In this document: one piece after another, positions 21,900-29,189 of the stretch
How positions within the stretch are numbered: the first letter of the stretch is position 1
How the letters are laid out: each line of letters starts with the position of its first letter
From: CAYMQB01 sp964392665
GTDB taxonomy: Bacteria; Hydrothermota; E44-bin80
Reading direction: 5' to 3'
Length of the DNA stretch: 41,484 bases
NCBI GenBank assembly: GCA_964392665.1
Contig: CAYMQB010000022.1
Location: 1-41,484 of the forward strand
Program-made: the position numbers and the translations under genes
The notes under the pieces: model-generated
Told to the model about the DNA's origin: nothing
Databases searched by the model: none
What the model saw: only the letters and a program-made list of their open reading frames with translations

Positions 21900-22967
21900 G
21901 TGCACAAGAAGCTTTTTATTCCGGGTCCTACCGAAGTGAGTCAAGAGATTCTCGAAATACTGAAGACACCAATGATAGGGCATAGGAGCAAGGAATTCTC
22001 AGCACTCTACGATACTGTTGTTCCAAAACTGAAGAAGGTACTGTATACGGATAATAAGGTTTTTCTTTCGACATCTTCTTCAACAGGACTGATGGAAGCT
22101 GCCGTAAGAAACTGTGTGAAAGAGAAAGCATTGAATCTTGCTTGTGGTGCTTTCAGCAAAAGGTGGCATCAAATCACGAAATCAAATGGGAAAGATGCAG
22201 ATATGATTGAAGTAGAATGGGGAAAAGCAATTCTCCCGGATATGGTGCGAAATGCTCTAAAAACAGGAAAATACGATGCCATAACCCTTGTTCATAACGA
22301 AACTTCAACAGGCGTTATGAACCCTATCTACGAGATTGCGGAAGTAATGAAAGAATTTCCCGATGTTTCGTTCCTTGTTGATGCAGTTAGCTCAATGGCT
22401 GCAGTCAAGATCGAAGTCGACAAACTTGGCATAGATGTTTGTCTTGCTGGAGTCCAGAAAGCATTTGCACTTCCACCGGGTCTCGCCATATGTTCGGTAA
22501 GCGAAAAAGCATTAAAAAAGGCTGAAACCGTTCAAAACAGAGGGTACTACTTCGATTTTCTGACTTTTCTCAAGTATGACCAGGACAAGCATCAGACACC
22601 GACAACACCGATTATTTCCCTCATTTTCGCACTCGATAAACAGCTCGACAGATTCTTCCAGGAGGGTCTTGAAAACAGATTTGCAAGACACCTGGAAATG
22701 GCAAACTATGTGAGAGAATGGACAAAGAAGTATTTCGATTTCTTCGCCCAGCAAAATTACCTCTCCAACACCCTCACTGCTGTTAAGAATACTCGCGGCA
22801 TAAGTGTAGCAGACCTTAACAAAGAACTGGGCAAAAGAGGTGCAATGATATCAAACGGGTACGGTAAACTCAAAGAAACATCCTTCAGAATAGCACATAT
22901 GGGGGATTTAACGCTCGATGAGATGAAATGGCTTATTTCGCAAATCAATGAAATTGTTGGTCTCTAA
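21900..22967 (+). CDS. Class V aminotransferase, probable phosphoserine/serine-type transaminase
   Basis: The 355-residue PLP enzyme belongs to the alanine-glyoxylate/serine-pyruvate group of class V aminotransferases. The N-terminal LFIPGPTEVS and GHRSKEFSALYD are typical. The pyridoxal lysine is in LAGVQKAFALPPG, and the Asp that pairs with the cofactor is in FLVDAVSSMA. Next to a serA gene, as in Thermotoga, such enzymes are taken to supply the phosphoserine transaminase step of serine synthesis, though serine-glyoxylate activity is possible. Start: AGGAGG with four bases before the GTG at 21900; an in-frame GTG 14 codons earlier lies inside the previous gene. A four-helix-bundle gene separates it from serA. 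Confidence 0.85.
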   Translation: MHKKLFIPGPTEVSQEILEILKTPMIGHRSKEFSALYDTVVPKLKKVLYTDNKVFLSTSSSTGLMEAAVRNCVKEKALNLACGAFSKRWHQITKSNGKDADMIEVEWGKAILPDMVRNALKTGKYDAITLVHNETSTGVMNPIYEIAEVMKEFPDVSFLVDAVSSMAAVKIEVDKLGIDVCLAGVQKAFALPPGLAICSVSEKALKKAETVQNRGYYFDFLTFLKYDQDKHQTPTTPIISLIFALDKQLDRFFQEGLENRFARHLEMANYVREWTKKYFDFFAQQNYLSNTLTAVKNTRGISVADLNKELGKRGAMISNGYGKLKETSFRIAHMGDLTLDEMKWLISQINEIVGL

Positions 22968-22990
22968 CCAGCAAGCCAAAGTAGTTAACC

Positions 22991-23018
22991 GTCAATCGTT
23001 ATCGGTCAATAGTGATTA
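22991..23018 (+). repeat. Left inverted-repeat arm of the four-helix-bundle unit
   Basis: The 28-base arm starts GTCAATCGTTATCGGTCAAT. Its reverse complement matches the arm at 23456-23483 at 23 of 28 positions. It ends at the A of the ATG of the four-helix-bundle gene. Confidence 0.6.
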
Positions 23019-23410
23019 TGAAGACAAATATAAAAAACTTCACTGATTTAGAAGTATGGAAGAGGTGCAACGACATAAAAATCAACATCTACAATATTGT
23101 CAAAACACTCCCAGAAGACGAGAAGTATGGTTTGGTATCACAAATGAGAAGGGCATCTATATCAATGACAGCTAATATTGCTGAAGGATATGGAAGATTC
23201 CATTTCCAAGAAAATATCCAATTTTGCCGTCAAAGCCGAGGATCTTTATATGAACTCAAGGATCACATCCGTTCCTGTTTTCAATTCAAATATATTAACA
23301 AAGATATGACAGATACTACATTAAGCAAGATTGAGACAGCTGTCAAAATTGTAAACGGTTACATAAGAATGTTGAAAAGATCCAAAAATTCAGCAGCAAT
23401 AATCCAATAA
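23018..23410 (+). CDS. Four-helix-bundle protein (23S rRNA IVP-like, PF05635 type)
   Basis: The 130-residue protein belongs to the family first found as proteins of intervening sequences in 23S rRNA genes. Family features are the start NFTDLEVWKRCNDIKINIYN, LPEDEKYGLVSQMRRASISM, TANIAEGYGR and the C-terminal helices ending YIRMLKRSK. The structure is a pentameric four-helix bundle; the biochemical role is unknown. Here it is not in an rRNA gene but between two serine-biosynthesis genes, framed by imperfect inverted repeats of about 28 bases. That suggests a mobile or horizontally inserted unit. No transposase is present. The start ATG at 23018 has no Shine-Dalgarno. Confidence 0.88.
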   Translation: MKTNIKNFTDLEVWKRCNDIKINIYNIVKTLPEDEKYGLVSQMRRASISMTANIAEGYGRFHFQENIQFCRQSRGSLYELKDHIRSCFQFKYINKDMTDTTLSKIETAVKIVNGYIRMLKRSKNSAAIIQ

Positions 23411-23455
23411 TTATGAAGAGTTCATTATCAACTGAGAAGATAATTAGCCAATGAC

Positions 23456-23483
23456 TAATAACTATTGACTGATAACTAATAAC
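23456..23483 (+). repeat. Right inverted-repeat arm of the four-helix-bundle unit
   Basis: The 28-base arm starts TAATAACTATTGACTGATAA and pairs with the arm at 22991-23018. It also contains internal direct words (GACTAATAAC, GACTGATAAC), so part of the similarity could come from low-complexity filler. Confidence 0.55.
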
Positions 23484-23511
23484 TCCCAAGAGGGGCTGTA
23501 AGGAGGAAAAA

Positions 23512-24414
23512 ATGAAAGTGCTAATTTGTGACCCGGTCAGCGAATCAGCCGTCAATTTGATTAAGGAAGGCGGCAATGATGTAACAGTGCAATCAGACAT
23601 AACACCTGAAGAATTGATGGAGGTCATACCTCAATATGAAGCAATTGTTGTCAGAAGTAGAACAAAGGTGAGAAAAAACCTACTCGAAAAGGCAAAGAAT
23701 CTTAAACTCATCGTTAGAGGTGGTGTCGGTATTGATAACATCGACCATAAGGATGCGAAGGAAATGGGAATAGAGGTAAAAAATACCCCAGCAGCAAGTT
23801 CTGCGTCGGTTGCCGAGCTTGCAATTGCCCATATGTTCTCACTTGCGAGACATATCCCTACGGGGACAGCTTCACTCAAATCTGGTGAATGGATCAAAAA
23901 GAAACTTAAGGGAACAGAACTTGCCGCCAAAACCCTTGGTATAATTGGAATAGGCAGGATAGGAAAAGAGACCGCGAAGAGAGCAAAAGCTCTTGGGATG
24001 AATGTTATTGCATGCGATCCTTATATCAAAGAAAGCGGCCTCGAAGGAGTATCGATGACCGATATCGATGATCTACTTGCCAAGTCCGATTACATCTCAC
24101 TTCATATCCCTCATACGGATGAGACCCATCATCTCCTTTCATCTTCTGCGTTTGAGAAAATGAAAGAAACTGCTTATCTTGTCAATTGTGCAAGGGGTGG
24201 AGTAGTCGATGAAGATGCACTTCTTGATGCATTGTCAAGAGGTAAGATAGCAGGAGCGGCCTTCGATGTCTTTGAAAGCGAACCACCTGTTGATAATAAA
24301 CTATTAACGGTCGATAATTTCTTCTGCACCCCTCACATCGGTGCATCGACAAAAGAAGGTCAAGCAAGAGTTGGCGAAGAGGTTGCTAAAATCATCAACG
24401 AATTCGGAGGTTAA
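23512..24414 (+). CDS. serA: D-3-phosphoglycerate dehydrogenase (short form)
   Basis: The 300-residue enzyme oxidises 3-phosphoglycerate to phosphohydroxypyruvate, the first step of serine synthesis. The NAD-binding loop is GIGRIG (146-151). The catalytic set of the D-2-hydroxyacid dehydrogenases is visible: Arg228 in NCARGG, Glu257 in FDVFESEPP and His275 in TPHIGAST. VRSRTKV and RGGVGIDNID are typical of SerA. It lacks the C-terminal ACT regulatory domain, so serine feedback of the classical kind is not expected. AAGGAGG lies six bases before the ATG. The upstream aminotransferase gene would provide the next step. Other D-2-hydroxyacid dehydrogenase roles are less likely. Confidence 0.92.
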   Translation: MKVLICDPVSESAVNLIKEGGNDVTVQSDITPEELMEVIPQYEAIVVRSRTKVRKNLLEKAKNLKLIVRGGVGIDNIDHKDAKEMGIEVKNTPAASSASVAELAIAHMFSLARHIPTGTASLKSGEWIKKKLKGTELAAKTLGIIGIGRIGKETAKRAKALGMNVIACDPYIKESGLEGVSMTDIDDLLAKSDYISLHIPHTDETHHLLSSSAFEKMKETAYLVNCARGGVVDEDALLDALSRGKIAGAAFDVFESEPPVDNKLLTVDNFFCTPHIGASTKEGQARVGEEVAKIINEFGG

Positions 24415-24667
24415 TTTTTTGTAGGGATAACACTTGGAAAAATAGCATTATTTCTATGCCTGGCAAAGTTAATTGACAAAAAGGAATCAGAAAAACTTTC
24501 TTAATGCATTCTAAAATTTCCTTTGTATTTTGCTTTAACGTGGTCAAATTTTTCCCTTAACATTTTTTTCAAAAAAGTAGTAAGATTGCACAGAGATGTA
24601 TACAAAATTAGGTAATATTCTATATACAGATAATGCTTATCTGCTTAACTCATAATATCACAAGAAC

Positions 24668-24833
24668 ATCATTGCGAGCGTTTCTTCTTGCCCTGTGTAA
24701 TAGCATTATGCACAAAACATTTTCCTATTACACGGGGCTTGCTCCACAAATGCGAAGCAATCTCGCTGTTAACTATTTCAATTTTCATTACTTAAAGATG
24801 AGATTGCCACGTCGCTTCGCTCCTCGCAATGAC
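24668..24833. repeat. Composite CATTGCGAG-type inverted repeat inside the MITE
   Basis: A left part with CATTGCGAGCG and GCGAAGCAATCTC and a right part with GAGATTGCCACGTCGCTTCG and CTCGCAATGAC form imperfect inverted arms. This class (TCATTGCGAGGAGCGAAGCG) is common in many bacterial genomes. The left arm is split by the 47-bp element. Confidence 0.75.
24691..24737 (+). mobile_element. 47-bp palindromic miniature element, copy B
   Basis: Same ends and length as the copy at 12890, three base differences. It is flanked by CTTG on both sides (24687-24690 and 24738-24741), a 4-bp target duplication. Removing the element plus one CTTG restores a continuous CATTGCGAG-type repeat arm. Confidence 0.82.
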
Positions 24834-24923
24834 AATCTTTCAGGCTAAATATTAAAATGGGAGTTAAGCAGATAAGCATTTACAGATATATTCTTAAAAT
24901 TTGAATAATTACCAAAAACGACA

Positions 24924-26216
24924 TTATCCAACTATAATCTTTGGTTTTTCTACAGGATTAGGTGAGATTTTGCATGCCCTGGAAAATCTTTCCTCAATTC
25001 CGTTATTTAGAATTTTATCAAAATAGATTGTGCAAACCGCATCGCCTTTTTCAATCCTGTCTCCCAGCTTTTTCCTAAATATAATTCCTACTCCAGGGTT
25101 AATCCTGTCGTCTTTCATTTTTCTTCCACCACCAAGGAGTAGATTCATAACGCCTATTTCATAGGCATTTATCTCAGAGATCCATCCAGAATTAGAAGCT
25201 ATCATCTCTTTCTTATTTTCTGAAATAGGAAACAGCGAGTAATCATCTATTACTTCAGGATTACCTCCCTGCAATTCTACCATTTTTCTGAACCTATCAA
25301 GTGCCTTTCCATTATTTAGTGCTTGTTTTAGCATTACAGTTGCATCTTCTCTATTCTCTGCTTTCTCTCCCATAACAAGCATCTCGGAACCAAGAGTATA
25401 TGTAACTTTCATAAGCTCATCATTACCATTGCCTTTCAAAGCTTCTATGGATTCTATGACCTCAAGGCTATTGCCCACAGACATCCCCAGTGGTTCATCC
25501 ATATTCGTGATAATTGCAACATATCCCTTGCCAAATATTTTCATAACGGAGCCAATTGCAGATGCTAGTTTTTCCGCATCCTCTAATCTTTTCATAAAAG
25601 CACCTTTTCCGCACTTTAGGTCAAGCACAAGCCCGTCTATCCCTTCTGCCAGCTTTTTGCTAAGAATGCTTGCCGTAATTAACGGAATAGATTCTACCGT
25701 CCCTGTTACATCCCTGAGGCTATACATTTTCCTATCGGCAGGAACGATTTCCTCCGTTTGTCCCATAATTGCAACACCAATCTCTTGCGTATTCCCGTAA
25801 AACTCCTTATAAGTCAGGTTTGTACGCAAACCCGGGATAGATTCAAGTTTGTCCAGTGTTCCACCAGTGTGCCCTAAACCTCTTCCTGAAATCATAGGAA
25901 CAATTACTCCACAACTTGCCACTAAGGGGGCAAGAACTAATGAAACCTTGTCCCCTACACCTCCCGTCGAATGCTTATCTACTTTTCTGCCGGGAATATC
26001 CGATAGGTCAAAAGTTTTTCCCGAATGGAGCATCACCTCTGTTAGATCTTTAATCTCGTCACTATTCATTCCCTGCAGCGCTATAGCCATTAGCAATGCA
26101 GACATTTTATAATCAGGAATTCTGCCTTCTGTAAAACCATTTATGGTAAAATCTATTTCTCCCTTTGTGAGAGGAAATCCATCCCTTTTTTTCCTAATAA
26201 TTTCTGCAAAAATCAT
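24924..26216 (-). CDS. Pyrimidine-nucleoside (thymidine) phosphorylase
   Basis: The 430-residue enzyme cleaves thymidine, uridine or deoxyuridine with phosphate to the base and (deoxy)ribose 1-phosphate. The family signature SGRGLGHTGGTLDKLESIPG is present, as are the phosphate-site segment DKHSTGGVGDKVSL and SLRDVTGTVESIPLITASI. The N-terminal helical domain begins MIFAEIIRKKRDGFPLTKGE, and the C-terminal domain has GVGIIFRKKLGDRIEKGDAV. The length matches Pdp/DeoA. The start ATG at 26216 fits the family N-terminus; 22 codons upstream are spurious, and the Shine-Dalgarno is weak. The deoC gene lies 203 bases upstream on the same strand; together they would carry deoxyribonucleosides to acetaldehyde and glyceraldehyde 3-phosphate. 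Whether it is thymidine-specific cannot be read. Confidence 0.92.
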   Translation of the reverse strand: MIFAEIIRKKRDGFPLTKGEIDFTINGFTEGRIPDYKMSALLMAIALQGMNSDEIKDLTEVMLHSGKTFDLSDIPGRKVDKHSTGGVGDKVSLVLAPLVASCGVIVPMISGRGLGHTGGTLDKLESIPGLRTNLTYKEFYGNTQEIGVAIMGQTEEIVPADRKMYSLRDVTGTVESIPLITASILSKKLAEGIDGLVLDLKCGKGAFMKRLEDAEKLASAIGSVMKIFGKGYVAIITNMDEPLGMSVGNSLEVIESIEALKGNGNDELMKVTYTLGSEMLVMGEKAENREDATVMLKQALNNGKALDRFRKMVELQGGNPEVIDDYSLFPISENKKEMIASNSGWISEINAYEIGVMNLLLGGGRKMKDDRINPGVGIIFRKKLGDRIEKGDAVCTIYFDKILNNGIEERFSRACKISPNPVEKPKIIVG

Positions 26217-26346
26217 TTTTAGCCACGGATAGACACTGTTAAATATCAATATGGATTTAACTAATAAAACCAATCCAACCAATTAAACCAATTAAACTAT
26301 TTTCTCTCCTCGTATGTGCTTTCCTGATTTCGTATTTTCACCTTTC

Positions 26347-26377
26347 ATGGTCTCTGGTCTTAGGTCTCTGGTCTTCT
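26347..26377 (-). repeat. Short tandem filler repeat between deoC and the phosphorylase gene
   Basis: The word GGTCTCTGGTCTT occurs twice in tandem. A second low-complexity run of AACCAATTAA-type units lies at about 26266-26297. The 203-base gap shows no gene and no clear promoter. Confidence 0.5.
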
Positions 26378-26419
26378 GTCTGCAGTTAATTAATCTGCGT
26401 TCGTCAGTGTAATCGGTGG

Positions 26420-27073
26420 TTAATTATTTTTTAGGATTTTAATGCTGGCTGATGCGCCAATTCTAGTTGCCCCCGCCTTTACCATCTTAACCGCTTCCTG
26501 GTAGGAATGAATACCACCCGCAGCCTTAACACCAAGATGACCTTTTACAATCTTATTCATCAATTCAACATCCTTAACCGTTGCACCGCCAGGTCCAAAA
26601 CCCGTAGATGTTTTGACAAAATCTGCCCCACTCTCCATCGCTATCTTGCAAGCCTCTATCTTCTCTTTATCCGTCAGCAAGGCTGTTTCAAGAATTACCT
26701 TGATTTTTACATTAGGACCGGAAGCTTTTACGACACCTTCTATATCCCTTTTTACATCTTCATATTTACCGGATTTAAGTGCGCCGATATTAATCACCAT
26801 ATCGATTTCCTCCGCTCCGTTATCGACAGAATTTTTTGCTTCGAAAGCTTTAACTTCCGGGTTATTCGCACCAAGCGGGAATCCTATGACCGCACAAGTC
26901 TTAACAGCCGTAACCTTGAGAAGCGTGCTGACAAGAGGAACCCAAAAGGGATTGATGCAAACAGTAGCGAAACCATATCTTATTGCCTCATGACAAACTC
27001 TCCTGATATCTTTTTCTGTTGCATCCGCATTAAGTAATGTATGATCTATCATCGAAGCAATTTCCCTATTCAT
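26420..27073 (-). CDS. deoC: Deoxyribose-phosphate aldolase
   Basis: The 217-residue class I aldolase splits 2-deoxyribose 5-phosphate into acetaldehyde and glyceraldehyde 3-phosphate. The Schiff-base lysine is in DFVKTSTGFGPGGAT; the second conserved lysine is in GVKAAGGIHS. The N-terminus with IDHTLLNADATEKDI and the PLGANNPEVKAFEAK segment are typical. Length is normal for the bacterial/archaeal short form. Start: the ATG at 27073, with AAGGA six bases upstream; an in-frame TTG two codons earlier is less likely. It follows hflX by nine bases and so is probably the last gene of a radC-hflX-deoC unit. Confidence 0.95.
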   Translation of the reverse strand: MNREIASMIDHTLLNADATEKDIRRVCHEAIRYGFATVCINPFWVPLVSTLLKVTAVKTCAVIGFPLGANNPEVKAFEAKNSVDNGAEEIDMVINIGALKSGKYEDVKRDIEGVVKASGPNVKIKVILETALLTDKEKIEACKIAMESGADFVKTSTGFGPGGATVKDVELMNKIVKGHLGVKAAGGIHSYQEAVKMVKAGATRIGASASIKILKNN

Positions 27074-27082
27074 TACCAATCC

Positions 27083-28360
27083 TTATTCTTTTCTTCTCAG
27101 TTTCCTGATTTTCCCAATGTCCTTTTTGCTCATTCTCAGCTTGAGGAATAATCCTCTATCTTCACTGCGTTCTTCAATAACATAAGCCTTTTCTCTCACC
27201 CAGGAAAGGAGTTTACCATCGGAATTGGAACAAGTGATATTGATGATTTCAGTATCTTCGTCCATAATATTTTTAATCGCATCTAATAGCTTTTTTATGC
27301 CCGTCCCATCCTTTGCAGAAATAGCAACGGAATCCGGAAACTTCCTTACCAATCTTTCAACCACTTCAGCAGTTGGAATCTGGTCCACTTTGTTAAACAC
27401 CATTAAAGTTCTCATATCTTGTATTTTGAGCTTTGTTACTATATTGCTCGTTGCATCCATATGTCTATTAAGATTTTCGTAACTCCCATCTATTACGTGT
27501 AAACGTAAGTCAGCTTCTATTGCTTCTTCCAGTGTCGCGTGGAATGAAGCAATAAGTTGAGGTGGCAGGTGTTTTATGAATCCTACTGTGTCTGTCAAAA
27601 GAAATCTGTGAAGTGGGTCTATCTCGACCAGCCGTGTCGTAGAATCCAAGGTTGCGAAAAGTTTATCCTCAACAGCTACATCTGCCCCGGATAGTGTATT
27701 CATTAACGTTGATTTACCGGCATTCGTATATCCAATAAGAGCGACCCTGAATATGTTGCTCCTCTTTTTTGTTTGCGTCTTCAGACTTCTCTCAATCTTT
27801 TTAAGGTCTTTTTCAAGGTGGCTTATACGAGTCCTCATCCTTCTCCTATCTACTTCAAGCCGCTGTTCACCTGGGCCCCTTGTCCCAATTCCTCCTCCAG
27901 GTCTCGAAAGTGCAACACCTGCACCTTGAAGCATATGAAACCTGAATCTCAATTGAGCAAGCTCAACTTCAATTTTTGCCGTCAGACTTTTCGCATGTTG
28001 AGCAAATATATCCAGTATCAATTCCTGTCGATCCAGGATTTTCCTTTCGGTAATTTCCTCGAGTTTCCTTTTCTGAGATGGTGTTAATTCCTCACCGAAA
28101 ATTATAGTATCAATACTAAGTTCTTGCGAAATCCTTTTCAATTCTCTTACCTTCCCCATACCAATGAAGGTTGCCGCATCATATTGTTTTCTATTCTGTA
28201 TCAGTTGCTCAACTACCTCGCTCCCAGCGGTTTTGGCAAGAGAAGCCATCTCAAAAAGTCCATCGACCTTTTCCCACTTCTCCTTTGGATTTCGGGAAAC
28301 CGAAATGAGAAGAACCCTTTCTTTTTTCTCCATCATAGCTGCGGAATGCAAATTCCTCAT
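27083..28360 (-). CDS. hflX: GTPase HflX
   Basis: The 425-residue HflX is a ribosome-binding GTPase that splits stalled or hibernating 70S ribosomes. The N-terminal HflX domain has FIGMGKVRELK and IIFGEELTPSQKRKLEE; the family loop GGIGTRGPGEQRLEVDRR precedes a coiled coil. The GTPase domain has G1 GYTNAGKSTL, G3 DTVGFI and G4 NKVDQI. A C-terminal subdomain of about 60 residues ends in KLRRKE. The ATG overlaps the TGA of radC by one base (TGATG). Two further ATGs eight and nine codons later are also possible starts. It is the middle gene of a radC-hflX-deoC run. Confidence 0.95.
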   Translation of the reverse strand: MRNLHSAAMMEKKERVLLISVSRNPKEKWEKVDGLFEMASLAKTAGSEVVEQLIQNRKQYDAATFIGMGKVRELKRISQELSIDTIIFGEELTPSQKRKLEEITERKILDRQELILDIFAQHAKSLTAKIEVELAQLRFRFHMLQGAGVALSRPGGGIGTRGPGEQRLEVDRRRMRTRISHLEKDLKKIERSLKTQTKKRSNIFRVALIGYTNAGKSTLMNTLSGADVAVEDKLFATLDSTTRLVEIDPLHRFLLTDTVGFIKHLPPQLIASFHATLEEAIEADLRLHVIDGSYENLNRHMDATSNIVTKLKIQDMRTLMVFNKVDQIPTAEVVERLVRKFPDSVAISAKDGTGIKKLLDAIKNIMDEDTEIINITCSNSDGKLLSWVREKAYVIEERSEDRGLFLKLRMSKKDIGKIRKLRRKE

Positions 28361-29040
28361 CAGATTATTCCATCACTCTTCATGCTAAAATAGCACCCGT
28401 TACCTATAATAATATGGTCGAGAAGTTCAATTTCAACATACTCTGAAACCCGTTTCAACTTCCTGGTCAATGTAATATCATCCTTGCTCGGTTCAATATC
28501 ACCCGATGGATGATTGTGCACCAGTATGACACCCACAGCGGAATTGGTGAAAGCTGGTTTGAATACTTCTCTTGGATGCACTATACTGAAAGTTACGGTT
28601 CCAATCGAAATTATCTCATCTTTTAGTAGTTTATTTTTTACATCGAGATAAAGTCCGTGCATAACTTCCTTTTCAAGTTTGCCAATATTGGCAAGATAGT
28701 CAAAAACATCGTGAGGAGAATTAAGGTAAACGTCTTTCCTCGCTTTCCCAAAAAATCTTCTTCCCAATTCAAAACAGGCAATTATCTGCGTCGCTTGAAT
28801 CTTCGTAATATGCAAAGTTTCTGACAATCGTTTTGCATTTTTTTCTCCCGATAGCGATTTCGTGCCATAATCATCCATTATTCGTTTTGCAATTGAAAGA
28901 ACACCCTCTTTCCTTGAACCTTTTCCCAGAATAATCGCAACCAATTCATGATTCCTGAGTACATCGGGTCCTTGCTTTATCAGTTTCTCGCGAGGTCGTT
29001 CTTCTTTTGGCATATTCTTAATACGATAAAGTTTATCCAT
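28360..29040 (-). CDS. radC: RadC/UPF0758 JAB-domain protein
   Basis: The 226-residue protein has an N-terminal helix-hairpin-helix-like region (residues about 20-100) and a C-terminal JAMM/MPN+ domain. The metalloprotease-like motif is HNHPSGDIEPSKDDI. Despite the name, a direct role in DNA repair is not established; links to competence and recombination have been reported in various species. Length is normal. The start codon lies eight bases after a TATGAA -10 box, so the mRNA should begin at or next to the ATG, and there is no Shine-Dalgarno. The stop overlaps the start of hflX. Confidence 0.94.
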   Translation of the reverse strand: MDKLYRIKNMPKEERPREKLIKQGPDVLRNHELVAIILGKGSRKEGVLSIAKRIMDDYGTKSLSGEKNAKRLSETLHITKIQATQIIACFELGRRFFGKARKDVYLNSPHDVFDYLANIGKLEKEVMHGLYLDVKNKLLKDEIISIGTVTFSIVHPREVFKPAFTNSAVGVILVHNHPSGDIEPSKDDITLTRKLKRVSEYVEIELLDHIIIGNGCYFSMKSDGII

Positions 29041-29047
29041 ACTTTAG

Positions 29048-29076
29048 TTCATAACAGATTGCTTAAAAAAAGTCAA
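29048..29076 (-). promoter_or_regulatory. Sigma-70-type promoter for radC-hflX-deoC, leaderless-type
   Basis: Minus strand TTGACT, 17-base spacer, TATGAA. The -10 ends at 29048 and the radC ATG begins at 29040, the same eight-base offset as at 30901/30909. Confidence 0.7.
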
Positions 29077-29189
29077 GAAAATTAGGGAATAAAATGCTAG
29101 AGTTCTATCTTTTCCCCTTGACAAAATTGAAATATTATGGGAAATTACAATTGGTGTTTGCCGTTCAAGAATAAGGAATAAGGAAGAAA

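Larger units (their letters stand above)
24632..24880. mobile_element. 249-bp MITE-like element with 20-bp perfect inverted ends
   Basis: The ends are AATGCTTATCTGCTTAACTC (24632-24651) and its exact reverse complement (24861-24880). Both flanks carry the 7-bp direct repeat TACAGAT (24625-24631 and 24881-24887), which fits a target duplication. There is no gene inside. The interior holds another repeat (24668-24833), which is itself interrupted by a 47-bp element (24691-24737). The remainder of the 509-base gap, 24415-24624 and 24888-24923, shows nothing recognisable. Confidence 0.85.

Noticed and set aside
21411..21983. 190-codon minus-strand frame opposite the mgl-operon helical gene
   Set aside because: The plus-strand gene fits the operon spacing, and the antisense frame crosses a gene boundary and reads as Ser/Phe-rich shadow.
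26507..27037. 176-codon plus-strand frame opposite deoC
   Set aside because: deoC is certain by motif; the antisense frame has no recognisable features.
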